Part shown: positions 23,692-35,282 of the stretch, piece by piece
Layout of the letters: each line of letters starts with the position of its first letter
Position numbering within the stretch: position 1 is the first letter of the stretch
Assembly: GCF_000003855.2 (NCBI RefSeq)
Contig: NW_003101680.1
Location: 444,976 to 508,975 of the forward strand
DNA: 64,000 nucleotides
DNA from: Blastomyces gilchristii SLH14081
Taxonomy: Eukaryota > Ascomycota > Eurotiomycetes > Onygenales > Ajellomycetaceae
Direction: 5' to 3'
Program-made: the position numbers and the translations under genes
The notes under the pieces: generated by a model
Database searches by the model: none
Seen by the model: the letters and a program-made list of their open reading frames with translations, nothing else
Told to the model about the DNA's origin: nothing

Positions 23692-23733
<42 letters not shown>

Positions 23734-26700
23734 AACCGAGAAAAAGGGGAAAAAGTGACTGCAAGCGGGGAAATGGGAAAAATTATACTCAGAAAATAAC
23801 AAGAGGATATCCCGATCTCCCATTTTAGTACTTCGTAGTATTTACTAGCACCGCAGGGAGAATAATAATAGTTAGCCAACCAACTGCGCAGACACTGCAG
23901 ATAAACGCGGGCTGGTAATTGGCCAGCGAGGCGTCGTCGCAGAGCCTAGCCAGGGCTAATCGCTGAAATCCAGCTCATGAAAATCTCGAGGTGTTGCACT
24001 GATGAGGCTTGTGGAAATGGCTTAGATTTTATTCCCTGGCGCGTTCTGTGAGGCTGTCTGTGTCTGCATCTGCATCCAGTGCCTGATGAGATATGTAGGG
24101 TATCGAATAGCCCGATAACCAACCGTTCCGTGGTTTTAAATAAAATGGGGAGAAAAGGAGAAAAGGAGAAACCCCATTGAGATCTAGACTCAGCATCAGT
24201 AACGTAAAGAGAACAACGTCCTTGTGCTTGAGAGCAGTTTCAGCCAGGAGGGATTCTCAACTCAACTGCGTAACGTAAGTTAACGTGGTGGTTCCTTTTT
24301 TATATGTCTGGCTTCCCGCAAAATCCATCCGCAATCCAGCGCCTTTGTTGGGCGATATTGACTTACTAACTACGCGTTAGTTACTGCAGAAAATCAGTAG
24401 CCTGCTGCGGGCTAACTTACATGTCGTCATCCTCTTTCTGCTGATGTGAGTGGTGGCCTTCGCCGGGAAGAACGAGAAGTCCAGCAGCAGCTTTGAGGAC
24501 GACGTTGTGTTGTTGGCCTGAGGAATGTACTAATAATAGTGTATGTACTGTAACTACGTTACATGTAATAATAATGTACTGTACATGTACCTCCCGCTTC
24601 ACTTTGAGGTTCCGTTCTCACTGGTAGCTGCGTGGCCGGTGACTTGCGGGGTACATCCGATATACCGCGCACTTTGCAATTTTAACTTATTTTGACACTG
24701 TTTGTGGGAGGTAAAATGCAACATTGCCCTTTCAAAGCCATATCTATCCTTTATGCACAAAGAGCAGGTCGTTTTTTTAGAAATCCCCCTTACTGTCTCC
24801 TCCCTCCACGTAGTTGTCTCGAGCATAAATGGGAGAAGGCAACTAATTGACCGGACCACGGTGGGACCTGAGATGAGGCAAACAGTGCGTTGTATTGTCA
24901 TCGCATTGTTAACCAACCCTAATGCTTCTGCTGTGGCTTGCTAGTTGACAGATATTGGTTCCTTTTTCTTTTTCTTCCTTCGTGAGACGATGTTTGTGCC
25001 ACGCTGATGATTATTAGCACGGAAATCCCACTCGTTTAAAAGGGAGATTTTAATGTGTAATAATATATTCATCCACTGCTGCAGATCTTCTGCATCTAAA
25101 TAAGAGGAAGCTCTGAGTTTGGGAATTTAGTTAAAAAGGAATATAAAATAATAGAAAGATCGTCAAAGAACAGACCCAGATCCCCCGTCTGTTGGAAGTC
25201 CGGTCATACAACGGGCGCTCTCCCTCCACCCAACGAGGCTCGGGCCTTTTCAATATTTAAATCGCCCCTCTTCCTGTCTTCCTTAGTCCTTCCAGACCTC
25301 AGGCGCTCCACTTCACGCGTAGTAGTTAAACCGACTTGTCATCGCTCAAACCTTTTCGTCAGAAACATCAAAGTTATCCTAAATAAGCCTCCTACATTAA
25401 ATCGTACTTACCGCAGGATATCGTACACCCACTCCGCTCTCTGCCGTGCCTAGCCCATCCCAGATCGCAAGGAGTCAATCACGTACAGACACACATGCGG
25501 TACGCTGACAGCTCGCTAGATAGTACAGTGAGAACGAATGGGAAATGAAGAAATGATGATGGACAATGTGGTTTTATTTCCTTTCTTCCCTTATCATCAT
25601 TGCCCAAAAGGCGTCTGGCTGCCCAGAGTTAGGGTCAGAGCCGGCCAATAGCATGATTAATCAAAACATAGACTCAGGCAGGAATCTCTGGCCGGCCGGA
25701 TCCCAAGAGATAAGCGGACAGGGAGTCAGCCCAACGGCCAAAAGGCTGAGGGGACGCAGTCTAATGGTGAGAGTTGTCGAATGAATGGGATAGACTTTGG
25801 CCGCTATCGTAAATTGTCATAGCAGGGTGATGCGGTGGGTGTCCTTTGTCATTTGTTCTCGCTAGACCCGGGGGAGGAGGACGAAGAGAAGCCATGTCTC
25901 TGTACGTATGAATGCATACAAGCACAGATGCAACGGGAAGATTGATAAGTAAATGCTAAACGATGTCTTAAGTCTCTGAGAATGAAAAGTGAATGAGTGA
26001 GAATCTGATAGCGAATCCTGTCGTCCGGTCCAGCGGCGTCCGGCGGAGTCCAGTGCGGTACCGAGAGGGTTATCCATGGCAGAAAATCACCCCAGGGTCA
26101 GATATATCATGAAATATACCAAAGCCCAAAATGGGTCAACAAGTCTGCTGTTTTCAAGGCCGGTTGTCGAGCCAATTTTCCGGCAAAGACCGAAATCGAA
26201 GGTTGAAATCGAATCCGAGTTCGACAAACAGAAACGAGACTAATTGATAAGACAAGGTCCGCCCAATTGCCTAGTTCCCGGGAGACATCATATTCAGCAG
26301 AAATTGACACAAAACGCGCGGAGTATCGTTCTCCGAAATTTTTGAGTTTGGAATGTAGATTTAGTTACCCCTTCATTGAACGATCTGCTCCAGAGCCCGC
26401 ACCCCAATAACAATCGCTAGCTAGCGCAGACCAACCTAGTAATCTACCCCAATTACGAACAAATTAAACAATTCATCCATCCCGAGTCAAGCAGTGGATT
26501 GGGTGGCTTGCATCACCCATCACCTTCTCCGTCAAATCATCCATTAGCAGTCGACGCGGTATGTGAGAAGCGGTGAGGAAAGCGAGAAGGAAGCATGGCA
26601 GTCAATGAATATACTCTCTTTTTAAAAAAGAATGTAACCAATCGACCAAACCAATCCTTTTATCATGCACTTACATTCATGCGCATCATAAGTCCCCTGA

Positions 26701-27535
26701 GACCCTCCTGAATTTAGCATATTTGGAGCTACAGTCGAAAGCCCCGCTTGGTTCCCTTGTTACCGTCCTTGTGCTTCCTTGGTCCTCTGTTCCACATGGG
26801 AGGAGGCGGGAGGAAAATTGGCAGCTAGAGGAAGCAAAAGTAGAATGTCAAACTGCTTGGTGCCACGTCTTCCTTCCTGCCCAATCCAGGCGCACTAGTC
26901 GTAAGGCATCTCTCTTGAAGAGCCAATGGAAGGGAGGACCTCAGTATCGAAACATAACAATCCGATATGTATCAGGTAGACAAACGTTATGAACTTATTA
27001 CGTGAACTGTCAGCAGCTGGGTTGCGTTGGAAATAGTGGCTGAATGACAAGATAACTGCGAATAAAATAAAATAAAATAATCCAAGATGAAATAAAAATA
27101 CAAATGTAAATTCAACGCGCTTGCCTTCGTTCAACGCGTTTGATAAATATAACTGTAGATAACATGAAAGAACAAGGCAAGAGAAGAAAGGTTGAACAGG
27201 CATTAAAAGTATGACGTTATATTGGTACACTTTCGTCGGCTTTCGCGCGTTGGTTCTTAATGAACAGGGATCTAGAATATCTGTCGTGTTCCGATGCTTC
27301 CAGTTAATTTAATCGTCGGCAAGTGAATCATTATCCTTTCGGGCCGCAGCGGGTGGAAGGTGGGTATTGGCAGCTGGATCATGTCAAGGATCATAACAGT
27401 TCAAGGGTATGGATAGGTCCAACTTCGCGAGGCTTTCATTCATATCTAGCATGCGGCTGAGATGCCGGGTGGAAAGAATAGTGGAAAGATGAAAAAGGAT
27501 ACGGTGTAGGCCACACCCACCGCTACCTTTTCCCC
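22131..27535. other. Gene-poor region of about 5.4 kb
   Basis: The longest gap in the window. Open frames are short, skewed in composition and without domain motifs, and none could be spliced into a convincing protein. The left end (22131-22700) would be promoter and 5' UTR of the CaaX protein gene. A long A tract lies at 23679-23732, and a 17-bp sequence ending in TGTACATGTAC at 24574-24590 is shared with the NRPS relic. The DNA is not strikingly AT-rich, so it does not look like RIP-mutated repeat. A noncoding RNA or a very long regulatory region cannot be excluded. Confidence 0.5.
23679..23732. repeat. Poly(A) tract
   Basis: Fifty-four bases of A interrupted by one C at 23692. It could be a simple-sequence expansion or the tail of an old retrotransposed copy; no element body is recognisable next to it. 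Confidence 0.85.
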
Positions 27536-28711
27536 TTACTTATCCTCCCGATCAAGCAATTCTTGGGCAGCAATTAGCTCGCTCTGGTTCCTCTCCCAAC
27601 TTTTGATATCGGCCGACCTCGATTGTACGATCTCGCGTAGTTTTCTGGTCGATAGCGCTTGTAGCTTCGTGAGTGTCTCTTGCGTGGGCAGGCCAACATC
27701 AATATTTTTCGTTTGCGTAGCGGACTTTGCCGATTGTTTATCCAAAAGGCGGGTGGTACTCTGGCGGGTATGGATCAGCATGGTAGGGACGATGCTTAAA
27801 TAAAAAAAGAATCCATACCAATTTAAGTCCGTAATAGCCACGAAGATAATCATCACACAGCTCAATACTTCGACAAAACCGGCGTACGGAATCGGCCAGG
27901 AGTTTCAGGGTCGTCTCTTGGTTGTCCGATGAAGTCGATGCGATGTACTCCACTTCGCCTAGCCTTGCATGGAGCTGGATAGAGACGGGTTAGTTACCGC
28001 GCTGTCAGGTCTCGTTCGTTCACAACTGAAAAGACAATGTCTTAGTCTTACGTTCCACGCATTTGGTACTACCAAAAGGGCTTCCTCCAAACAAAATATA
28101 GCCTGCATGTCCATTCCCTGGGTTTGGTATAGATCGGCAAGTTCACACCACGCCTCTGCGTCCGTGGGGAATACATCGAGGAAATCTACTAGAGCGGATA
28201 TAGCATCCGCTGACCGCGACATAGATCGTAGGAGGGCAATTCGCCGTTTCAAAATTGGCTACCTCTAGATATCAGTTTCACTGCTCGAGGCATCGCACAA
28301 TCGGAGTAATGGAAGTACACGAACCACATTCACTGGGTTCTCGCCAAGCACTTTTTCGTAACCTGTAAGGATTTCTTCGAGGGCATCTTGGTCTTTCGCA
28401 AGTGCTTCCTCGTAGACGCCTTTCAGTGCCATGATGCGTTCATTGGCGGGTCCAAAGCGTTTTGATAGCCGTTCCAAGCATTGGCGCGCGGATTCATCAT
28501 CACGTATCCTCAAGCAAGCCAGAAGCAATTGTTCGTAAGTTAACCATAATTCAGGTGTCTCTGCAGTCGCAAACACGGAAAAGGGAAAGGAAGGCTGTTG
28601 CACAGGATGGCTTTTTAGGAATGATTGGGTTTGTTGTGATAGACGAAGGACAGCACGCGGATCAGGGGAGTTCAACGCCATTTGCAAATCCAGCGGTAGC
28701 GATGAGGTCAT
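27536..28711 (-). CDS. EMC2: ER membrane protein complex subunit 2 (TPR protein)
   Basis: Four exons, 28711-28325, 28258-28052, 27974-27819 and 27760-27536, with introns of 66, 77 and 58 bp, all phase 0; 324 aa, the usual length. The spliced protein has TPR-like helical pairs, with the characteristic blocks KRRIALLRSM, DAEAWCELADLY, AIFCLEEALLVVPNAWN and LHARLGEVEY. EMC2 is the soluble cytosolic scaffold of the ER membrane protein complex, which inserts tail-anchored and multipass proteins into the ER membrane. The gene is divergent from the AP-3 delta gene. The identification rests on the family-specific central block and is strong. Confidence 0.9.
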
Positions 28712-29456
28712 TATGGCTGTCTGAGGGATTGGGTCGTTAGTCTATAGTAATTCTATCATGATTGACTGATGTAATATAGCTTGGTGGCTGTTTGGGTTGA
28801 GTAGAGCTCGTTACTTACCCAAAGGGATATCCGCTCTCTGGTTGTATGTAATGTACATGTACAAGTCTAGATGCGAAGTGATGTACAGAGTAACAAATGC
28901 AGCATTGGCTCGATAACATCACAATAGGTAATATCTTCGAAGATAGGAAAGGTCCTCGGAAGAACGAGGGTATTTGATGAGGCGTTGTCGAGACCAGGAA
29001 GATGAGGTTGAAGTTGAGGTTAAGATGCGGGCGGGCGTCCGACCCTGGTTCTTACTAACCAACCCTGTGATGTGATGTGATGTGACGTCTCCGACTAGTT
29101 ATTTACTAGGTTAACTAACTGACCCTCCCTCACCATCAACCACTACGGCTACAACCTAGCACATACCCGGATCACAGCTTCAGCAACGTGCAGAGAGTTC
29201 TGTTTGGGTTACTGGCATATAACGAATCTTGATATTCTTCAAACCCCGATTTACCTTGGTTTTGGCGGATTTGTCCTCTACAGAGACATACAGGCTTGAA
29301 TCATGTCACTCCACTCACATCCCACCTCGAAGATTCGATAGCGGCGCTCCAGGCACCACACACCTACAATATAGAGCGGAGTGCTAGATCTTTAGACTCT
29401 GTATTCCGAAGTGATTTTTTCAAGTTCAGGCGGTTTATATCTTCCAACTAACTACC
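28712..29456. promoter_or_regulatory. Divergent promoter region, EMC2 / AP-3 delta
   Basis: 745 bp between two divergent start codons, so it should contain both promoters. It includes one TGTACATGTACA palindrome (28852-28863) and a repeated TGATG segment (29066-29083). No known factor site was assigned. Confidence 0.5.
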
Positions 29457-32400
29457 ATGTCTGATAGCTTCCCCCACCCCCCCCGGTCAAATGATGCCAT
29501 AGAGAACCCTTAAAACTAACATTTCATGCAATGTCATAGGTTCGAGAAATCACTTTACGACCTCATTCGAGGTCTGCGGAATCACAAGTGGAATGAGGTA
29601 GAATATATTCAAAACAGCATTAAGGAATGCCGGGTTGAGGTGAAGTCGCAGGACATGGGTTTGTTGCCTCATCAGCTATCAACCGAAGCGAGCATCAGGA
29701 TTGACTGTTTCCAAAAGATAAAAAGGCAACCGCTCTCCTGAAATTAATATACCTGGAAATGTTCGGATATGATATGTCTTGGGCTGCATTCCACGTGCTT
29801 GAAGTCATGTCATCGGCGAAATATCCACAGAAGCGCGTCGGCTACCTAGGAGCCGTGCAGAGTTTCCGCCCAGATACAGAAGTTCTCATGTTAGCTACCA
29901 ATCTATTGAAGAAGGTAGGTAAAGGACATTTACGATGTACCTTTAGTAAAGAGGAACATATGTCTGACGTTATTCATTATTTAGGATATGGTCTCTCCTC
30001 TGGTTCCGACGATGTCATTACCCCTCCTCACGCTACCCCATATAATTTCTCCCTCCCTAGCTCTATCTTTGTTGACAGATGTGCTACCCCGTCTGTCCCA
30101 TTCCCATCCTGCCGTTCGAAAGAAAGCGGTGGTTAACCTCTACCGGCTTTCCCTGGTCTATCCAGAAGCTTTTCGGATTGCTTGGCCAAAAATCAAAGAG
30201 CGCTTGATGGATGAGCAAGAGGATAGCAGTGTTACCGCAGCTGTCATCAATGTTGTCTGTGAATTGGGCTGGAGACGTCCCCAAGACTTCCTTCCCCTGG
30301 CTCCGCGACTATTTGACCTTTTGGTTGATGGTGGGAATAATTGGATGGCCATCAAAATTATCAAACTGGTAGGCTTTACCCGCTCCGCTCGCGGTTTCGC
30401 ACCATGGACGCTGCAGCTAACTCTAGACCCTAGTTTGCAACATTGACACCTCTGGAGCCACGGTTAGTTCGAAAGCTCCTCCGACCTTTGACTAATATCA
30501 TTCAAACGACGACAGCGATGTCTTTGCTTTACGAATGTATAAATGGGGTAATCCAAGGTGGCATCCTAGATGGCGCTGAAGGTGTGCGGGAAGGAGAGGA
30601 GATCGCTAATCTCTGCGTGGAGAAACTTCGAGGCATGATTGTCATGGAAGGCGATCCCAATTGTAAGATTGATTTCCGTTCTAGAAAAGTATACTATATC
30701 TAACCATTTGTAGTAAAATACGTCGCACTTCTTGCATTTAACAGGATTGTGGCCTCGCACCCAACGTTGGTTGCCATGCAGCAAGATGTCATCATGGACT
30801 GTTTAGATGACAATGATATTTCCATCCGGTTGCAGGCGCTCGAACTCGTTTCTGGCATGGTGTCCAGTGATTCCTTACACGCAGTTGTCTCCAGGCTAAT
30901 CACCCAACTCCAAATGTCCCCAGCACCAACGGATGATGTACAGGTTATTTCTACCATACCTGCTGTGTTAACTCCCTCGGCCGATATCGACGGAGACGAT
31001 CCAGAGGAGCAGCTGCAGTCAACCAACAAGAGAAATGAATCCGTACTTGCCCTACCCAACCACTACCGCAACGAAGTCCTTCACCGAATACTAGATATCT
31101 GTTCACGTGATACATATTCATCGATTGTAGACTTCGAATGGTACGTTGACGTTCTTGTCCAGTTGGTTCGCCTTGTGCCACCACCAACCGGTACAGACTT
31201 GCCAGAACTCCATTCTCAGAAAGGGGGCGTTGCGGGTCGGATTGGATACGAACTGCGCAATGTCGCTGTACGGGTAAAGAGCGTGAGGCCCGAAGCCACC
31301 CGAGCCGCAGAATTGTTGATATTGATGGATAATCGAGAGACACTCTTCCCTGTCGCCAGCGCTACTTGTACAGACATCCTCGAATTTGTTGCTTGGATAG
31401 TGGGGGAGTATGCAGAGTACCTAGAGGTCCCCGATCGCACCCTGACGTCCTTGCTTCATCCCTCGAATCTCTATCTACCCGGTACTGTTTTGTCGTCATA
31501 TCTTCAGGCCATACCTAAGCTCTTCGTTTCCCTAACATCGAACTCTTATGGCTGGGATTCTTCAAGACAAACCGAGGTTTCGCTTGTTCTAGCACGAATC
31601 ACTGATTTTCTTGAAAAACTATCTTCTCACCCCGACCTGGATGTTCAGGAACGCGCTATTGAATTTCTTGAACTCCTCCGCCTCACCGCAGAGGCCATCT
31701 CTTCCCAGGACACCGAGAGCAGCGATGCTCCACTTCTCATCTCATCAGCTATTCCGAGCTTATTTGCTGGTATTGAACTTAATCCCGTCGCCGTAGGCGC
31801 CCAGAAGAAAGTCCCCCAGCCCGAAAACCTCGATCTAGACAAACCTCTAAACGACAGACTCCACTACATCTTAACAGAGTCAGAAAACGGCTGGCTGGGT
31901 ATATCCGATCAAGATGACTTCCGAGACTTTTACTACGTCCCGGACCTCGTCAGCACCAAACAACAGTCCTACACCAAAGAATCCACAACACCTAACATCA
32001 CGCAGACATCCTACCAGAATATGACAGACGATTTTGCCGAAAGTGCCGAAGCCAAAGCCCGACGCCGTGCTGAGCGCAGGGATCGTAACAAAGACGATCC
32101 GTTTTACATTGGACACGACGAGGGGTCATCAGGAACGTCCACACCCTTTCACCAAGTCCTTCGCACTTCTAATGGCGAAGAGCTGGATATTGATTCCATC
32201 CCAATTATTGACCTAGCCATTGAAAGCAGCAAAGCAACGTTACCATCAGCAATCAGAAGAGGAGAGGGACGACCCAAAAAGGCCCACTCAAAACCCAAAA
32301 AGGTAGAAATACTAGGTGATGAAACCATAACTATTAGTGACGGACGTGCCGCATCCACGGGAGGCCTAACATTAACCACCGCAACGGCGGAAAAACCCAA

Positions 32401-32944
32401 AATTAAACGCTCCCTCCTCGAAGTCGATTCGAGCGGCCTATCCAATCTTTCTCTCGACGAAGCTAGCGGACCGGGGGGATCTGGACCAGCAGCACCGGGC
32501 TTGAGTATACACGATATCGAGCGCCGGGAAACAGAAGAAGCGGAGATGGCGAAGGCGATGCTAGAGATTGAGAGGTTGAGGTTAGAGATGCAGCGTGCGG
32601 CGGACCGGGTAGAGGCGCATGGCGTGCCACCGGAGGGTACACTTGTTAAGCGGAAGAAGAAGAAGAAGATGGACCAGGATGATGCTAGGGTGAAGGCTAA
32701 GACGAAGCAAAAGGAGGGTACCGGTGGCGAGAGACCTCTAACACCAGGCTCCATGGCTGCCCGTGCAGCTCCGGCTGGTATTGCCGGGAACCCGGTAGTT
32801 CCTGGCGGCGAAGCCAGCGAGGGCGGAGTGGAGGTAAAGCGGAAGAAGAAAAAGAAAACTTCATCATCCTCTAAGAAAAAGAAAGATGATGCAGCTGCCA
32901 GCTCTGGTGCTGGTGTTAATGCACATGAGGCTCAGGTTTCATAA
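29457..32944 (+). CDS. APL5: AP-3 complex subunit delta
   Basis: Internal exons 29540-29658, 29718-29914, 29985-30368, 30434-30662 and 30714-32944 are well supported and in phase. The N-terminus should read (M)FEKSLYDLIRGLRNHK. The simplest model puts the start ATG at 29457-29458 plus 29540, split by an intron (AT|GTCTGA...CATAG|G), giving 1,053 aa. An alternative donor at 29486 would instead add nine residues (SDSFPHPPR) after Met. The first ~600 residues are an adaptin-N HEAT/ARM solenoid (EMFGYDMSWAAFHVLEVM, then KKAVVNLYRLSL, ELGWRRPQDFLPLAPRLF and HPTLVAMQQDVIMDCLD). The hinge is charged, and the C-terminus carries two KKKKK clusters. As part of AP-3, the protein sorts cargo from late Golgi or endosomes to the vacuole by the ALP route. 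Confidence 0.93.
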
Positions 32945-33703
32945 ACACGTTCCTAGTTTTCATAGCTATTGCACTTTTGGAAGGTTTGGTGTTTGCATGT
33001 CTATAAAGATACGGGTACCTTAGGTATATAGCAGGCATATCCGGATGCATAATTTAGATGACATACATGATGATATTCAAGACTCAAGGAGACCATGGTC
33101 AATACCTCACTTAATACCTAAAAGTTATAAACAGGACATTCCATTCCCGCACCGACACATATGGATACAGAAAATAGTTACGCAGGTATACAGACAATTG
33201 ATAAATAATGAGACAGATACAGCGAAATTAACTAATAACACAGGTACATGTCAGAAATAATGCAACGCCCTTCCTCACATTTCAACTAAGCAGACCAAAG
33301 CATCAGTCAAGGAGCAACAACGCAGGCGCCCAAGTGAAGAAGATTTTGATATACATATATAACAAGAAATACACAGAACTCAAAACGTAAAAACTTGTAG
33401 CAAGCCACGGACATAAGAAGGCATGGAAAATCCATAGGGGAATCCATGAGGGGTATTGGCCCATTATGGAATGAGGCGCTGGGCACAATGCAATCCGCGA
33501 CGCGACTGGTATCCGAGAACTGGAGAGAAGGAAGAGCCCCTCGTTTAGACAAACTACGCGAACGGAGTCGGATGGGGTTTCGGGTGTGGATAGAGACGAG
33601 ATGAGGCGAGGCGATCCACATACTGTTTATGAGAGATACGAATTCATACGAATTCGAGCGCAAACCCTTAAGAATAAACATTTCGATTGTTTCCATTCAA
33701 TCC
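32945..33703. other. Intergenic, convergent 3' regions
   Basis: About 760 bp between the convergent AP-3 delta and RAMP4 genes. It is AT-rich near 33170-33250. No gene was found. Confidence 0.55.
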
Positions 33704-34108
33704 TTAACTCGTCCACTTTGTTACAAAGGCCGAAATCGCCGCCCAGATCTCCGGCACCACCCTGGCGAGCTCGAAAAGCATCCCGCCGCACACGACGAAG
33801 GCGAGGACGACTATTATTACAACCACAAATATGTGTCAGTAATCATTCCCTAATCAAACTATATATGTAAGTAAAAGCAACACGTACCAACCCAACCAAC
33901 AGGCACGGGGGACTTCGGTTTCGGCTTCGACTTGACAACGGCCTCCGGCTTACCGCGCTTTGCAGCTTCGAGTTTGGCGAAGCGCTCATTTGCGCGACGT
34001 TGTTGAGGGGTTTGGACCTATATATAATTATAATCATTATTATTATCATTATTATTACTAGTACTCATTAGAGAGGTCGTAGAGTAAGGGCATCTTGTCG
34101 CATACCAT
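33704..34108 (-). CDS. RAMP4/SERP1-like stress-associated ER protein (Ysy6 family)
   Basis: Three exons: 34108-34106 (only the ATG), 34017-33888 and 33810-33704, with introns of 88 and 77 bp; 79 aa. The spliced start MVQTPQQRRANERFAKLEAA is the family signature. A basic Lys/Pro linker is followed by a single C-terminal hydrophobic helix (VVLAFVVCGGMLFELARVV), as expected for a tail-anchored ER protein. RAMP4 family members bind the Sec61 translocon and stabilise membrane proteins during ER stress. The gene is too short and too split to show up as a long open frame, so it is easily missed. The next start codon upstream is on the other strand at 34800. Confidence 0.88.
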
Positions 34109-34799
34109 TGTGAGGGTGTTAAAGGGAGCTTCTCGTTTGCTTGCCGGTGACGATACGGGCGGCAAAGGAGAATATGTATATCTTTTGTAGCACAATGGGA
34201 TATCGAGAGGGTTAAATAGCCAAAGAGCCAAGAGTCATATGTGGTTGGAAGCGGATGGTGGATTGTTCGAGATCGAAGTAATGTATATATAAGTATAACC
34301 ACGTTGCGATAAGTGAACGGCCAGCTGGCCTCCGCGCGCCGGGAGATATTTAAGGGGCAGAGGCGAACAGCAGTTGTTGTGAGGGACCACGGCTAGTAGA
34401 TGAGAGTACGGATTTCAATTGATTGTCTTATACAGAGAGATTAGATTAGAATGTGTCTTGGGACAATCAACAGTTCTCTAGAGTTTAAAATAATAAATAT
34501 ATAAAATAAATTGTTGTTCTTCGTTTTGTATAGTTAAATAATAACTACTCCGTACAACAAACCGATAAAAAACAACCGCTGCTGTTGGAATTTCCTAACT
34601 GGGGAAATGTCTTGGCGATGACGTAATCGCGCATGTTAGGTATCAGTACCGTATTATTACGGATCATGTGATTCCCCGGGTCAGCTTCTGTGTTCCGCTT
34701 CGAAATAATTAACTGCAACATCAACAACCATCGCGAGAGGTGACGGAGATACAGTTGCAACAGATCTTGTCTATATCCTAGCGCGAGAGTATCACCACC
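34109..34799. promoter_or_regulatory. Divergent promoter region, RAMP4 / small coiled-coil gene
   Basis: 691 bp between divergent genes, AT-rich, with a TACTCCGTA copy at 34546-34554. It should hold both promoters; no specific site could be assigned. Confidence 0.45.
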
Positions 34800-35255
34800 A
34801 TGCCGACAAACGAGACTACCGCTACTGATAGGGATCAGTCCCCCGAGTCCCATCTCGCTCAGGTAAATATTAGCCCCCGGGTTTCCCTTCTGGTCTTTTG
34901 GTATCTCCTTCACTTCCATATTCCTTTCTCACAGCTTGACAGGTATTCAAAGATATCGCAGAGTCCGTACAGCCCTCTCCATAGACGACACTTCGATTGA
35001 CGAACTGCACGCCTTGATGGCCAATGAAAAAATATTAAAATCTAAACTAATGCATATTTATGGGTATACAGTGGTGAAAGAACAGCCTCAGCCCTTGAGC
35101 ACCATCTCGCCAGTCTGGAGGAGAAAATAGAAAGTCTTCTGGCTGCCATCGAACAGCCCGGAAATTCAGATGGCACTCGTGGCGCGTCGAGTACAAACTC
35201 CAAACCCGAAAATCGGACAGATACTGGAGATAACATGAACAACAATAAAAAATAA
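34800..35255 (+). CDS. Small coiled-coil protein, unknown
   Basis: Best model: exons 34800-34862, 34943-34962 and 35072-35255, giving 88 aa. The 20-nt middle exon encodes VFKDIAD after an acceptor at 34941-34942. The last exon starts GERTASALEHHLASLEEKIE, a clean heptad pattern (residues ~30-50), and ends in a polar, Asn-rich tail NNNKK. The donor of intron 2 (GTCCGT) is weak. Another splice (exon 2 from 34935 to 34964) also stays in frame and would give LDRYSKISQSPG before ERTASALEHH, so the middle is uncertain. I do not recognise the family. Its size and helix suggest a small subunit of a larger complex. Confidence 0.5.
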
Positions 35256-35282
35256 CACGCCGGGCAATGAATGACGTCGCCC

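Noticed and set aside
23520..23879. Minus-strand frame with a long poly-Phe stretch
   Set aside because: The Phe run is only the translation of the poly(A) tract at 23679-23732.
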